A stretch of DNA of 64,000 bases from Macrostomum hystrix (Eukaryota; Platyhelminthes; Macrostomidae): positions 4,991,001-5,055,000 of the forward strand of contig CATNEN010000033.1 of assembly GCA_950097015.1 (NCBI GenBank). Reading direction: 5' to 3'. Below are positions 16,877 through 29,169 of the stretch, piece by piece. A program made the position numbers and the translations under genes. A model generated the notes under the pieces. The model made no database searches, was not told the DNA's origin, and worked only from the letters and a program-made list of their open reading frames with translations. Each line of letters begins with the position of its first letter. The first letter of the stretch is position 1.

Positions 16877-19800
16877 ATGACTTCGCAGCTGGTGGAATTT
16901 CGCGCCGGCGGCACAGCTTCGCCTGGCGGCAGCGCAGGACCCACGCCGAGAGTGCAGAATCAGGGTGAGTCAGCTACTGGCCAATCAGAATCGACCACTA
17001 CTCAGTCCTTTAATTCGACCCTAAACAGCACCAACCAATCAGAATCGAGTACTTTGTCTTTCGATTCAACCCTGAACAGCACCGACCAATCAGAATAGAC
17101 TACAGTACTGCCATTCAAATTAACCTAAATAACACCGACCAATCAGAAAGGAGGAAATCTGATTCTGCCCATTCCTTTACCCCTAACCACATACGCACAC
17201 GAGCCAATCAGAATCGGGCATTACTCTGGCTTTTCAATTCGACCCCCAACAGCCGTGAAAGATCGGAATGAACCACCACCTTCATTCGAACAGTTCTTCC
17301 GAAAATCAAGCCGGGAGCCAACAGGCCAACAGAAGACCAGCAGAAGAAACAGCAACCGCAGCAGCAGGACCAGTCACACAATGACTACCTACCTGAGGAG
17401 GTGATCTTCTCCCTGACCCAGCCGCCCGACTTTGTCGGCGCCGAGCTGCCCTCCTCGTTGGTCCGGCCTCGCGCCCTACCGAAGCCGTCCAATGTGTGGA
17501 ATTATCCCAAGCGGAGGGAGAAATTGAAGCACCTCACAGATTCCACAATCTGCTTGTGTGGCGCTGGAAAGTGAGTTTTTATGTTTTTTCGTTACTGACT
17601 ACTTATAATAGTATTGAGTAGAGTGTAGAGTAAATGAGCAGCAAAATTGAACGGATCCTTGAACCTCTTGCCGCAGGGACATTTCTTTCCTATACGACGC
17701 GCCGAGCGCGGTGAAGTCGACGGAGGCGAAGGCGACGGCCGGGTCAGCCGGCGACCCTGCGGATCCGACGCTGATCAGGGAGCAGGCGCGAAAGCAGAAG
17801 CAGCAGCGGCGCCGACTGCAGGCTCAGCAGGGCGACTCCAAGGAGGCGCGCCTGCCGGACTCGCTCATACCGGAGGAGTTTCACGTGGTGAAGAACAAAG
17901 GCGTGATCGGCCTTGAGTACAATCCAAGGTTTGTTCCGCCACTCGCTTGAGTATATCTGAGTGTAAATTGGTCAAGTAAATGTGGTCATTCCGTGGAAGC
18001 GAACTGACGACCGCTCGCTTCATAATATTGCGCGCTTGTTAACTAATAATTAATAATTGCAGGAGGGCTGCGGGGCACACATTTACACAGGTGTGTACCA
18101 CTGCCCTGACATTCTCATCGTCAGGCAGTGCACACTCTCACAGTGCCTTGGAGGTTGGCCCTCAAGGACGTAAATTGCACAACAAACCCCCAAGAATGTG
18201 GCCTCGCCGCGGAATCGAGCTCAGGGACCTTGGTGCGAGAGGCAAAAGCGTCAGTCCGCTCTGCCACTCACCCCCTTACTGCATTGTCATTGTTTTCCCT
18301 CTTTGGCACCTGCGTTTCTTACATAAAACAATAAGCTAGCCCTCGCTAACATTTCAGTGACCATTCAACTCTGCCAGAGGACCACGAGAAGCACCTGGTG
18401 ATGTTTCCGTCACTGTAAGTGAAAGCTTCACCATCTTGGCTTGACTTTGTTCCTTCATCGTTGAACACTCGACTCACTCCAGGAAGCCGACGAGCCGCTG
18501 GGAGGTGCTGCAGCTATCCAAGACCTTCGACCAGATGCTCGCCAGCGTCGGTGTCGACGAAGACTTCGAAGTGTCCGGCCCGACCCAGATGCACCGCCTG
18601 CTGGATCTGGTGAAGCGAGAGCAGGATGTGTACAACATTGTGTTCCACGAGCTCATCCGCCAGGTCACGGTGGAGTGCGTTGAGCGCGGCCAGCTGCTGT
18701 CGACCCTACGCGGCCGCTACAACCTGCTGCTGTCCAAGGTGCCTGCCCAGGTGAAGAGTCTGCACGACGAGGTGATGGCGCAGCGAGCTCTGGACCGGCG
18801 CCTCACCGAGGAGCTGCTCCGATTCAAGACGACCATCGGGGTGCTGACTTCAGAGCTGGCCGACGTCAAGGAGCACGACAGGCAGATCAGCGGCGAGGCC
18901 AGGGCCACCCAGGATGAGCTGCGAAAGGCGCTGGAGGAGGCCAAGAGGTCCGCCGACCTGCTGGGTGAATATCACGGACTCTACGAGCTGCAGAGGGCCC
19001 GGTTGGAGGCTCAGGTAAGGCGGCTGGCTACATCTGCTGGTCATGGGCCACGGGTGATCACTGATACACAGGTGGTCATTAATCACAGGTGTCCATTAAT
19101 CACAGGTGGTCATTAATCACAGGTGGTCATTAATCACAGGTGGTCATTTATCACAGGTGGTCATTAATCACTGGTCGTCATTAATCACAGGTGGTCATTA
19201 ATCACAGGTGGTCATTAATCACAGGTGGTCATTAATCACAGGTGGTCATTAATCACAGGTGGTCATTAATCACAGGTGGTCATTAATCACAGGTGGTCAT
19301 TAATCACAGGTGGTCATTAATCACAGGTGGTCATTAATCACAGGTGGTCATTAATCACAGGTGGTCATTAATCACAGGTGGTCATTAATCACAGGTGGTC
19401 ATTAATCACAGGTGGTCATTAATCACAGGTGGTCATTAATCACAGGTGTTCATTTATCACAGGTGGTCATTAATCACAGGTGGTCATTAATCACAGGTGG
19501 TCATTAATCACAGGTGGTCATTAATCACAGGTCGTCATTGATCCCATGTCGTCATTGATATACAGGTGGTCATTGATCGTAAGAAATACAGGTTTTGCAA
19601 TCAACATTAATCACAGGCTTTAAAAGGGCACTAAAAGTGCACGTTTCACCCCAACCCGTCGCTAGGTGAGCCAGCTGACGGAGGAGCGCGAGCTGTGGAG
19701 CCACACGGCCTACTGTCTGGCCCTGAAGGTGATGGAAGAGACTCAGCTGGTTTCGTGCAAGCGGCTGCACGCGACCGAGAAGGCGTGGCAGCACCTGGCC

Positions 19801-22800
19801 GGCCATTTCGCTGTCCTGCTGTCCGAGCGGGACACGGAGGACCTGGCCAGGGTGCAGGCCCTGGTGGACACCTGGCGGGAGAAGGTTGACGCCTTCGTTG
19901 GCCACCTCCGCGTCAGGGACGAGAGCAGCCGAAAGAATCTGGGACGATTGCGCCAGCTGACCTCCAGCCTGCAGGAGACCTTCGAGGATCAGTTCCTGTG
20001 AGTGCGGTCATTGTTGATTTTGTCATAGAGCACACATTGAACTCATCGGGGATTCGGTCTTTGAATTAGTTTGTTGCCATGCTATAAACTGGGGAGCATG
20101 TCGCTGAGTAGTTTGAGCTCCGAAATTTTCATCGAGGTCGGCGGTTCGATTCGCAGCCCACGGAGACAATTTGCGTCCTTGGGCAAGGCTGTTAATTCCC
20201 TAGAGCTTCCGTTGGGGGTGAGTGCCAGATCAGTCTAACGTGTTTGCCTCTCGCACCAAGGTCCCTGAGCTCGATTCCGCGGCGAGGCCACATTCTTTTA
20301 GGGAGCAGCCGCGGAGAGAAGGCTTGGGGGGCTTGCCGTGCAATTTGCGTCCTTAAGGGCCAACCTCCAAGGCACAACGAGAGTGTACAGTGCCTGACGA
20401 TGAGAAAGTCAGGGTATGTGCGTGTGTGCTCGGGAGTCAGTGTAATCAGCAGAATTACCCCATCGCTGGCTGCGAGTGCTCATACTGTCATGAAGTGCTG
20501 TTCCAGGGTGCCAATTCCTTCTTAAAGTACAATCACTTATTTTAAGCGAATGAAGTACCAAGCAATTCGCCCATTGATCTCCATTTTGCAGCGTTGATGA
20601 CATTCGGTAAATCCTGATTTTCGCGTGCCATGAAATTAACCGCATTTGAAAATGTGAAAAAATGTTAAAAATGAACTAGTTTTCAAGTGCTTGTCTGATT
20701 TTCGACTTTTTTTTAACTGACCAGGCACCCGTTGCTTTCTGCAAAGTTTTTGCCATTTTGCTTGCCTCTTGTACTTTTGCACGCGTGCTTTGTGAATTGA
20801 TTTAAGCACTGCTCCTAAGCACGTGTACTTTTATATTTTGCTTCGCTCCTCACCATGGCTACTTTCCCGCCCAAAAATCTTTCAGCGAAGCTCCCGCCCG
20901 TCTAAAAGGCCTCTTGACCGCGGAGAACACCGCCCAGATCCTCGCTCGCCTGCGCGAACTGGAAGCCGTGCTCAACAAGGAGGCCAACTCATTCGGCGGC
21001 GACATCATGCTGGACCTGCAGGAGAACATGGCCTCCATGCGCCGCCTGATGCTCACCTGGAACGACGCCTGCGTCACGCTGTTCGCCCGGCATCGCGCAG
21101 AGGATGGCGCCGAGTTTCCGGAGAAGAAAACGATGAGCGCTGTATCCTCTCTAGTGGAAAAACTGATGCGCCAGATGAACATCCGCCTGATTGGAGAGAA
21201 TGGCGTCGCCAGGGGCGTCATCAATCTGCAGAACATCCTGGAGACCTGGACGACTCGGCTGCAGTCGGTGCTCAACACTGGCAAGCTGCTGCCCGAGCAG
21301 GAGTGGACTCGCTTCTACACCCTGATCGAGGATTGGCTGGCTATCATTGACGAGACTATTGCGGCTGTGAGTCACCGGCTGCTATTTTTAGCATCATCCT
21401 GGGAGTGAGGTTGTTGCCCACTGTATATAACGTTTGTTTCTATTTTTAGCATCAATCGAATGAGTGAGTTTTTTGGCTCTCCAGTGAGTGAGTTTTTTTG
21501 GCTCTCGAATGAGTCATGAAGGGCTATTTTTAGCGCTTTTTCTCACTCCCTCACCTTGCCGAAGGAGGTGTTCACCCATAACAAAAAGTTGATGCAAATT
21601 TTTAGAGCGACGCCTCTTTTGACGCTACTAGAGAAGCAATAAGAGACGCTATAAGAGACGCTATTAGAGACGCCATTAGAGACGCTATAAGAGACGCCAT
21701 TAGAGACGCTATCAGAGACGCCATTAGAGACGCTATTAGAGACACTATTAGAGACACTATTAGAGACGCTATTAGAGACGCTATTAGAGACGCTATCAGA
21801 GACGCCATTAGAGACGCTATTAGAGACACCATCAGAGACGCTATTAGAGACACCATCAGAGACGCTATTAGAGACGCTATTAGAGACGCTATTAGAGACG
21901 CTATTAGAGATGCTATTAGAGACGCCATTAGAGACACTATTAGAGACACCATCAGAGACGCTATTAGAGACGCTATAAGAGACGCTATTAGAGACGCTAT
22001 AAGAGACGCCATTAGAGACGCTATCAGAGACGCTATCAGAGACGCTATTAGAGACGCTATCAGAGACGCCATTAGAGACGCTATTAGAGACGCTATTAGA
22101 GATGCTATTAGAGACGCCATTAGAGACGCAATTTTACGAGTAAACGCTTTTCTTCGCGTGACTGAACTCAGTTAAAAGATGTATAAAGGATCGAAAGCGA
22201 CTCGAAGCTGATTCCCATACTCGAATCTCTTCCAGGTTGGGAGCACAGCAAAGGAGGATCTGCCAGCGAATCAGCGAGAGCCCAGTCTGGACCCCAACAT
22301 GGTGGTGACTGAGGTGGGCAAGTGGGCCAACAAGGTGGCCAGCGGCATCGACAGTGAGGACACGCGCATGACGGAGTCGGCCAAGCAGCTGCACACAGGC
22401 ATGCTTCGCTGGATGATCCAGTCGCTGCTGCGCCTGGCCCCTGATTATCCCGGCAACAGCCAGGAGGCTCACCAGGCTGCCCTGATGGCCTCGGCCACTC
22501 CGGAGGAACTGCTGGCCTCGTTCAAAGAGCTGGGCGAGTGGCTGACCAAGTTCACCGTGTACTTGGCTGACTCCTGCTCCGTGATTGTCAGCGGCATTGT
22601 GGCGCAGCGAATGGCCGTCAAGGACGAGGATTTCGATAGCGAGCAGGCTGAGCTCATTAGGATGAAGGTGAGTGAGCACATTGAGCCAAGCAGTATCTGA
22701 TTGTAATGCATGTCTGGCTTATGTATTTGTTCCTCAAATTACATCCGAACTTAAGAACATCAACATCGCATTGCCCTGCCGACAGTGGAAATATCTGAAT

Positions 22801-25800
22801 TCACGTCGCTTTTTGTTTTAGTAAACGGTCTACAACAAGTTGCTTAGTTTCAAAAGAAACACGAAAACACCTTATTATGCTCGTATTCCAACAATTTTTT
22901 GATCTTTGCCGCTGGCAGCCACAGCGGGATGAGGAGCGAATTAGGGAGCTGCAGTCCGTGGCCAACAAAATTCCGGTAAAACTTGAATGCAGAGACAAAC
23001 AAAAATGCAACATCTCCATCATCTTATTAGATATTTTCAAATTTCTGTTTAACGTAGCCACAATTTTTATTTGATTTTAGTTTCCTGTTTTGAGTTCCTG
23101 CACCCGTTTGAACAGTGCCGCAACTGGCGTGCACTCCGAGACTGTACAACTATTTTATTTGTCTCTGTGCCTCACTTTCTTGTTTTCAAAGAAATGGCTT
23201 CTCAAAGCAAGACACCTTAAAGCGATCTGTCATCGCATCGTCATCGCATCGTCAAGCGGAAAATTTTTTTCAGAGGATAATCAGCCTCAGACAATCAAAG
23301 TGAAAGTCAGTTTACGGTGCGATATTCGAGTGTGCTTTCTGTTTCCTAGAATTTCCGGATTTTTTGCTTCTTTTGACCAACTTGCGTCGTAAGCAAAGTT
23401 TGAAATCGCGCCAAAAATCCCAAACGACGATTTGAAAAGTTTGTTAAGAATGAAAAGTAGCTATTAAAGGGCTTCGAATGAATAGACTTAAACTGCTCAT
23501 AGGTTAGAGCGACTATGTTCTGTTATAATTTGACATAGTAGAATTCGAATTCCTTTAAATGTTAATATAAAGGGCCAAAAGGTTCTCAACCGCTTACAGA
23601 CTCACTCGCTGGTTCGAGTGCTTCCCTGTTGTTCTCCTGTCACTAAGTTGTGCGTCTTCCGTGGAAAATGTTTTTCTTATCGCTTTGCGCTCCTGTTCCA
23701 GGTCATTCAACTTTAGCTTCCAATGCGCAGGTTTCAAGCAAGGTTAGCTCGAGTGCTCCATCAATTGATATTAATCACTCAGTCACCTATTTCTAAGAAT
23801 ATCTGGAACTGTGATATTATCGTGGCACATTGTAAGCAACAAGTCACAACAGTCGCATTATTACATTTTTTAAAGTCGAATTTCTAAATCTGAAAGATTC
23901 ATAAGTATGAACAATACCGAGTCGCTCCAGAGAAAACTTTTGAAGTTCGGCTAAACTGCTTTATTCTGTATTTTCACAACCTGCATAAACTTTCTTGGCT
24001 ATGCGCAGTCTATTTATATATTGCACTGCGATGTTAATGTATTCACAGCCACAGTCACAGCACTTTTAAACCATTTCTGCTATCAGTGTTGCTCAAATGT
24101 GCACTGCCTATTTTCTCTGTGCCCACAGTCCGATTCAAACCCGCTTAGATGCCCTACACAACAATTCACAGATCCACGTCTATCTAGTTCATTACATTTT
24201 TAGAATGCCAAACCAGAACTACGCCTTGGTTCACAGCTTTGTTAAAACTTCCGGATTTTCAGCCTTCTTTAACAACCCCACTCCGCCAACCCCACCCCGC
24301 CAACCCTGCCCATCACACAACCCCAGCCCCACTACCCGACTCTCAATCTCTGCCAATCTCACTCCGCCATACCCACCAACAACCCCACTCCGCCAACCGC
24401 ACTTCTTCGACCCCACTCCGCCAGCCCCGCACTCCACCAACCCCATGCACTCCGCCAGCCCCACTCCGCCAACCGCACTTAGCCAAACCCCACTCCGCCA
24501 AACCCCACTCCGCCAGCCTCACTCCGCCAACTGCACTTAGCCAAACCCCACTCCGCCAAACCCCACTCCGCCAGCCTCACTTCGCCAGCCGCACTTAGCC
24601 AAACCCCACTCCGCCAAACCCCACTCCGCCAGCCTCACTTCGCCAACCCCACTCCGCCAAACCCCACTCCGCCAGCCCCACTCCGCCAACCGCACTTAGC
24701 CAAACCCCACTCCGCCAAACCCCACTCCGCCAGCCTCACTTCGCCAGCCGCACTTAGCCAAACCCCACTCCGCCAAACCCCACTCCGCCAGCCTCACTTC
24801 GCCAACCCCACTCCGCAAAGCCCACTCCGCCAACCACATTGTGCCTATCTAACTCTCTCCCCCATTCGATCGACTCGATCATCCGCAGAGTGAGGCCCGC
24901 GACTGGTGCCACGCGGCCACCTGCATCCTGGAGGATCTGGGCTTTCCCTACCACATGATCCCGGATCCCACTCTCGTGGCCAACCTGACACGGGATCCGC
25001 GCCAGCCGACGCAAAGTAGCCAGGCGACGCAGCCGACGATGCCGATCGAGGACTCACTGCTGGCTCTGCAGGGTCGGCGATTCGAAACGTCGGACGCCAG
25101 TCAGGCAGCCGAGCCAGCTGAGCAGGCTGCTGACGGGTAAACAAGCTCTTTTAAGACACCTGGCTTGCGTGGAGTTGGACTTGAGTGTCACGAGTTTTTA
25201 AGTCCAAACTTAGTAATTATACAAGTTGAGCAATCAATTACCTCGATTTCAGGCAGCAGAAGCAGCAAAAAGTTGAGTTCGCTTCCCCAGAAGCAGCAGA
25301 GGCAGTGGAGCCAGATGCACCGGAGACTCCACTTCCCCAGCAGCAACAGCAGCAGCAGGAGGAGCCGCTGGATGAAACCGTGCAGGCCATTGGACCGGAC
25401 CTTAATGTGCACTCGCGCAGCCTGTCGCAGTCGCCGGAATCGCCTCCGCAGGACGTCGTCGTCATGGAGCCGGGCGTCCGAGCACAGACTCCTGACGCCG
25501 GCCGAGCCTTCGAAGCCCTCGGCGCCGTGCAGCAGCTGCAAGGCCAGCTCAGGGAGGCCGAGCTGCGAGCCACGGAGGCGGAGGACAGGCAGGTGACAGC
25601 CGAGCTGGAACTGCAGGCGTCGAAGGAGCGCGAGGCGATTCTGGCAGCCAAGGTCAGCATTCCCCTCATCTTAGCCTACTCAAATTTGAGCAATGTACTC
25701 ACTTTCCACTCCTAATATTTCAGTTATATTTTCACATCTAATAGTTCACTCTAAGCAGCATTTGAGGTCACTCTAATCAGCATTTGAGTTCACTCTAACC

Positions 25801-26066
25801 AGAATTTGAGTTCACCAGAATTTGAGGGTTCACTCTAACCGGTATTTGAGTTCACTCTAACCAGCATTCGAGTCCACTCTAACCGGTATTTTGAGTTCAC
25901 TCTAACCGGTATTTGAGTTCACTCTAATCATCCTTGAGTACATAATATCAAACAATGCTAACTATGCTCATTATACTCATTGCAGCTCGAAGCGCTGAAG
26001 AAGGAGCTGGAGGAGGCTCGTGCGCCACCGCCGCCAGAGGAGAAGAAGCCGGAGCTGCTGACTTGA
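16877..26066 (+). CDS. AXDND1: Axonemal dynein light chain domain-containing protein 1 (AXDND1)
   Basis: Twelve exons join in phase to about 1078 residues (human about 1012): 16877-16964, 17294-17570, 17677-17928, 18358-18414, 18483-19014, 19666-19997, 20886-21366, 22236-22667, 22919-22975, 24889-25136, 25253-25652, 25986-26066. All donors are GT and acceptors AG. The N-terminus has TVLPKIKPG and FHVVKNKGVIGLEYNPR. Exon 5 carries the axonemal dynein light chain (p28-type) region, IVFHELIRQVTVECVERG, followed by long coiled coil through exons 5-8. Exon 11 encodes poly-Q, Pro-rich and coiled-coil sequence, and the protein ends in KKPELLT. Exon 9 could instead begin at 22925, dropping two residues. 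Known in mammals as a spermatid and sperm-tail protein; cytoplasmic or axonemal. Introns hold five minisatellites and SINE copies. Confidence 0.92.
18040..18275 (-). mobile_element. SINE family A copy, internally deleted, in AXDND1 intron 3
   Basis: Reverse orientation. It matches the full copy at 55282-55645: the tail (rc of ctgcaattatt), gacgatgagaatgtcaggg, the motif around ccaacctccaaggc, and the tRNA-like head ending at ctgccactcac. Part of the 3' half is missing. Confidence 0.7.
19070..19580. repeat. 17-bp minisatellite in AXDND1 intron 5
   Basis: The unit ggtggtcattaatcaca repeats about 30 times and is very homogeneous, with degenerate units at both ends. Confidence 0.95.
20065..20200 (+). 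mobile_element. SINE family B copy in AXDND1 intron 6
   Basis: tRNA-like head with tcgctgagtag (A-box-like) and ggttcgattcg (B-box-like), followed by tgcgtccttgggcaaggctg. The same element appears in reverse near 36385-36590 and 58262-58330. Confidence 0.55.
20209..20500 (+). mobile_element. SINE family A copy in AXDND1 intron 6
   Basis: Runs from the tRNA-like head (gtttgcctctcgcaccaagg, then gagctcgattcc) through ggccaacctccaaggcac and gacgatgagaaagtcaggg to about 20500, where it diverges from the full copy. It abuts the family B copy directly upstream. Confidence 0.7.
21630..22130. repeat. 12-bp minisatellite in AXDND1 intron 7
   Basis: The unit gacgctattaga, with gacgccattaga, gacactattaga and gacgctatcaga variants, repeats about 40 times. 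Its open frame on the minus strand (SLIASLIA) is a by-product of the unit length. Confidence 0.94.
24270..24835. repeat. C-rich tandem repeat in AXDND1 intron 9
   Basis: Based on ccaaaccccactccg with cagcctcacttcg variants. A block of roughly 120 bp is itself repeated (compare about 24475-24660 with 24600-24790). Confidence 0.85.
25738..25935. repeat. Roughly 21-bp repeat in AXDND1 intron 11
   Basis: About nine imperfect copies of a unit containing tgagttcactctaaccag. Confidence 0.8.
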
Positions 26067-26511
26067 GCAGAGATGCACGACCCGAACAGAACAGCCGAGC
26101 AAACGCTATTTGCTTTTTGTGCAGGACTCAGAAACTGAAAATATTTCCTGATTCTAATGATTCCAATTAAGCCATATTTTATATTCTTAGAATTATGCTT
26201 ATTTTTACGCGCGGTTCTACTTCTTACTGAGTAGCATGAAGGGTGCGCCACTACAAAACTGCTGAGATATCCGTCCATCAAAATATTTTGATCAATGTTT
26301 TAGAAACTATATATTTGTGACTATGTGGTGCAGTTTTATGCTTTAATACTTTTACTCGTATTTACTTTGTTGTATAAAAATTGTCACTATCAAAAACTCT
26401 GAACACACTACTGCTGGTGAGTAGTAGCGAGCGCGTCTAGTTTAATACTGGCCTAAAACTCTCGATGTGCTGTAGAGCGCGTAGATTTTAATTTACAAAA
26501 ATATAATAACG

Positions 26512-26517
26512 AATAAA
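26512..26517 (+). terminator. Candidate poly(A) signal of AXDND1
   Basis: AATAAA about 445 bases past the stop codon. Confidence 0.45.
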
Positions 26518-26689
26518 TTTAGATTGGAGGATTTGAGATGCACTCACCTCCACTGACAAGAGTCACAATAACGAAAATGTTGTTTCGTGTTAAGTTTTTT
26601 TTCTAGCGCGATTCCTGCCGCGAAAAATTCTACGACTCACAAGAAAAATTCTAAACTATACAGTTCCTGATGCGATTCGATTGGTCATC

Positions 26690-27490
26690 TTGCTGCGATT
26701 CCATTGACAGACCCTGCTGCGATTCTATTGACAGACCCTGCTTCGATTCTATTGACAGATCCTGCTTCGATTCTATTGGCAGATCCTGCTTCGATTCTAT
26801 TGGCAGATTTAGCTTCGATTCTATTGGCAGATCCTGCTTCGATTCAATTGACAGATCCTGCTTCGATTCTATTGACAGATCCTGCTTCGATTCTATTGAC
26901 AGATCCTGCTTCGATTCCATTGACAGATCCTGCTTCGATTCTATTGGCAGATTCTGCTTCGATTCTATTGGCAGATCCTGCTTCGATTCCATTGACAGAT
27001 CCTGCCTCGATTCAATTGGCAGATCCTGCTTCGATTCAATTGACAGATTTTGCTTCGATTCTATTGGCAGATTCTGCTTCGATTCTATTGGCAGATCCTG
27101 CTTCGATTCTATTGGCAGATCCTGCTTCGATTCTATTGGCAGATTTTGCTTCGATTCTATTGGCAGATTTTGCTTCGATTCTATTGGCAGATTTTGCTTA
27201 GATTCCATTGACAGATCCTGCTTCGATTCAATTGACAGATCCTGCTTCGATTCAATTGGCAGATCCTGCTTCGATTCAATTGACAGATCCTGCTTCGATT
27301 CTATTGACAGATCCTGCTTCGATTCAATTGACAGATCCTGCTTCGATTCTATTGACAGATCCTGCTTCGATTCCATTGACAGATCCTGCTTCGATTCTAT
27401 TGGCAGATTCTGCTTCGATTCTATTGGCAGATCCTGCTTCGATTCCATTGACAGATCCTGCTTCGATTCTATTGGCAGATCCTGCTTCGA
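26690..27490. repeat. 24-bp minisatellite downstream of AXDND1
   Basis: About 33 copies of a 24-bp unit beginning gcttcgattctattggcag, with point variants (gacag/ggcag; tct/tca/tcc). Because 24 is a multiple of three, several long open frames run through on both strands. I see no start context, splice sites or non-repeat coding flank. Confidence 0.93.
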
Positions 27491-27499
27491 CTACAACCT

Positions 27500-28430
27500 T
27501 TGGCTTTTACGATTCCAGCTACATATGAAATATTATTTTTATAAAAATCAGTACCCATTTTTTTTCAATTTGGTAATTGTTAATAAGTCACAGACTCACA
27601 CTGCTACTCACAGTAAGTCAGTGTGTATAATTGACATAATTAATAAGAACGAAAATGCTTACAGCAGATCAGTAAGATCAAAGCAACATTTTCTTAAGCT
27701 CTCGCCGACGTAGATAAGCAGAAAATGCCAGACTAAATGTAGAAATAGAATAAATTGCACACCGTACTAATTGAATGCAATCGTAGCTAGAAATAAATTG
27801 CGAGTAGTATGTATAGCAAAATAGCCCCTAAAAATAGGATTCCTGACCATTACTGAATGGCAGAATATTTAATACGGAAAATATGAATGATTATAAATGG
27901 TATTAAGCAGCGCGAAAAAAAGTAGCAAAATAAACAAATAGCTGTGTGGGCTTTTATTATGTTCTGAGCAGCTGCGCGAAAGTTAGTACAACCATGCCTT
28001 AAAAATGCCTCGCTAGCCAAGAATTTACCGCTAGTGTCGCTTGCGAGTAAACGGCGTGAGTAACTATACCTAAATCCAACGGTTTAAATGCTTCGGCATC
28101 TTCATAGTCAGCGCCTGCTCTAATCAATCGCGCAGATGCTCAACGCAAAAATTCTCTAAAAAAATGAAAAATGGACAAAACTTGCACAGCTGAGAAAATT
28201 AAATAGGCGGATCGACACTAAAATTAATAGAGAATTGCGCTGCCAGAATTTGCATTTGTACTAAAATGATTGCAAATGTAAATTGTGTAAATATATCATT
28301 AAAAAGACACGGGTTGTTTGGCATGCGCGAATGTCAGAAATAATTTGTTTAGACATCAGAGCCAATTTCGCCTGAGTACAGACTCACAGAGAGTAATAGA
28401 TTGTAACACGGACTGCGATAAATTATATGC
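27500..28430. other. AT-rich spacer between AXDND1 and ASPM
   Basis: No gene, RNA or mobile element recognised. Confidence 0.4.
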
Positions 28431-28434
28431 AAAA

Positions 28435-29095
28435 GACACACGAGACATGAGAAACGTGAGGAAATGAGAGATGGTTGACAGAGACATGAGAAACGTGAGG
28501 AAATGAGAGATGGTTGACAGAGACATGAGAAACGTGAGGAAATGAGAGATGGTTGACAGAGACATGAGAAACGTGAGGAAATGAGAGATGGTTGACAGAG
28601 ACATGATAAACGTGAGGAAATGAGAGAAGATTGACAGAGACATGAGAAACGTGAGGAAATGAGAGAAGATTGACAGAGACATGAGAAACGTGAGGGAATG
28701 AGACAAGGTTGACAGAGACATGATAAACGTAAGGAAATGAGACAAGGTTGACAGAGACATGAGAAACGGGAGGAAATGAGACAAGGTTGACAGAGACATG
28801 AGAAACGTGAGGAAATGAGAGATGGTTGACAGAGACATGAGAAACGTGAGGAAATGAGAGATGGTTGACAGAGACATGAGAAACGTGAGGAAATGAGAGA
28901 TGGTTGACAGAGACATGAGAAACGTGAGGAAATGAGAGATGGTTGACAGAGACATGAGAAATGTGAGGAAATGAGAGATGGTTGACAGAGACATGAGAAA
29001 CGTGAGGAAATGAGAGATGGTTGACAGAGACATGAGAAATGTGAGGAAATGAGAGATGGTTGACAGAGACATGAGAAATGTGAGGAAATGAGAAG
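28435..29095. repeat. 39-bp minisatellite beyond the ASPM 3' end
   Basis: About 17 copies of a 39-bp unit that includes gacatgagaaacgtgaggaa and atgagagatggttgaca. Three minus-strand frames stay open through it. It lies 75 bases past the ASPM stop and may be in its 3' UTR. Confidence 0.93.
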
Positions 29096-29169
29096 GGTGC
29101 AAGGAAAGCAGACAAAAAAATGAGAAATTAGAGTGATGGAAACATGCATGAGAAAGTGAGGATCTAGAG

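Noticed and set aside
26670-27713. 347-codon plus-strand and 265-codon minus-strand frames
   Set aside because: They are read through a 24-bp tandem array; periodicity alone keeps them open.
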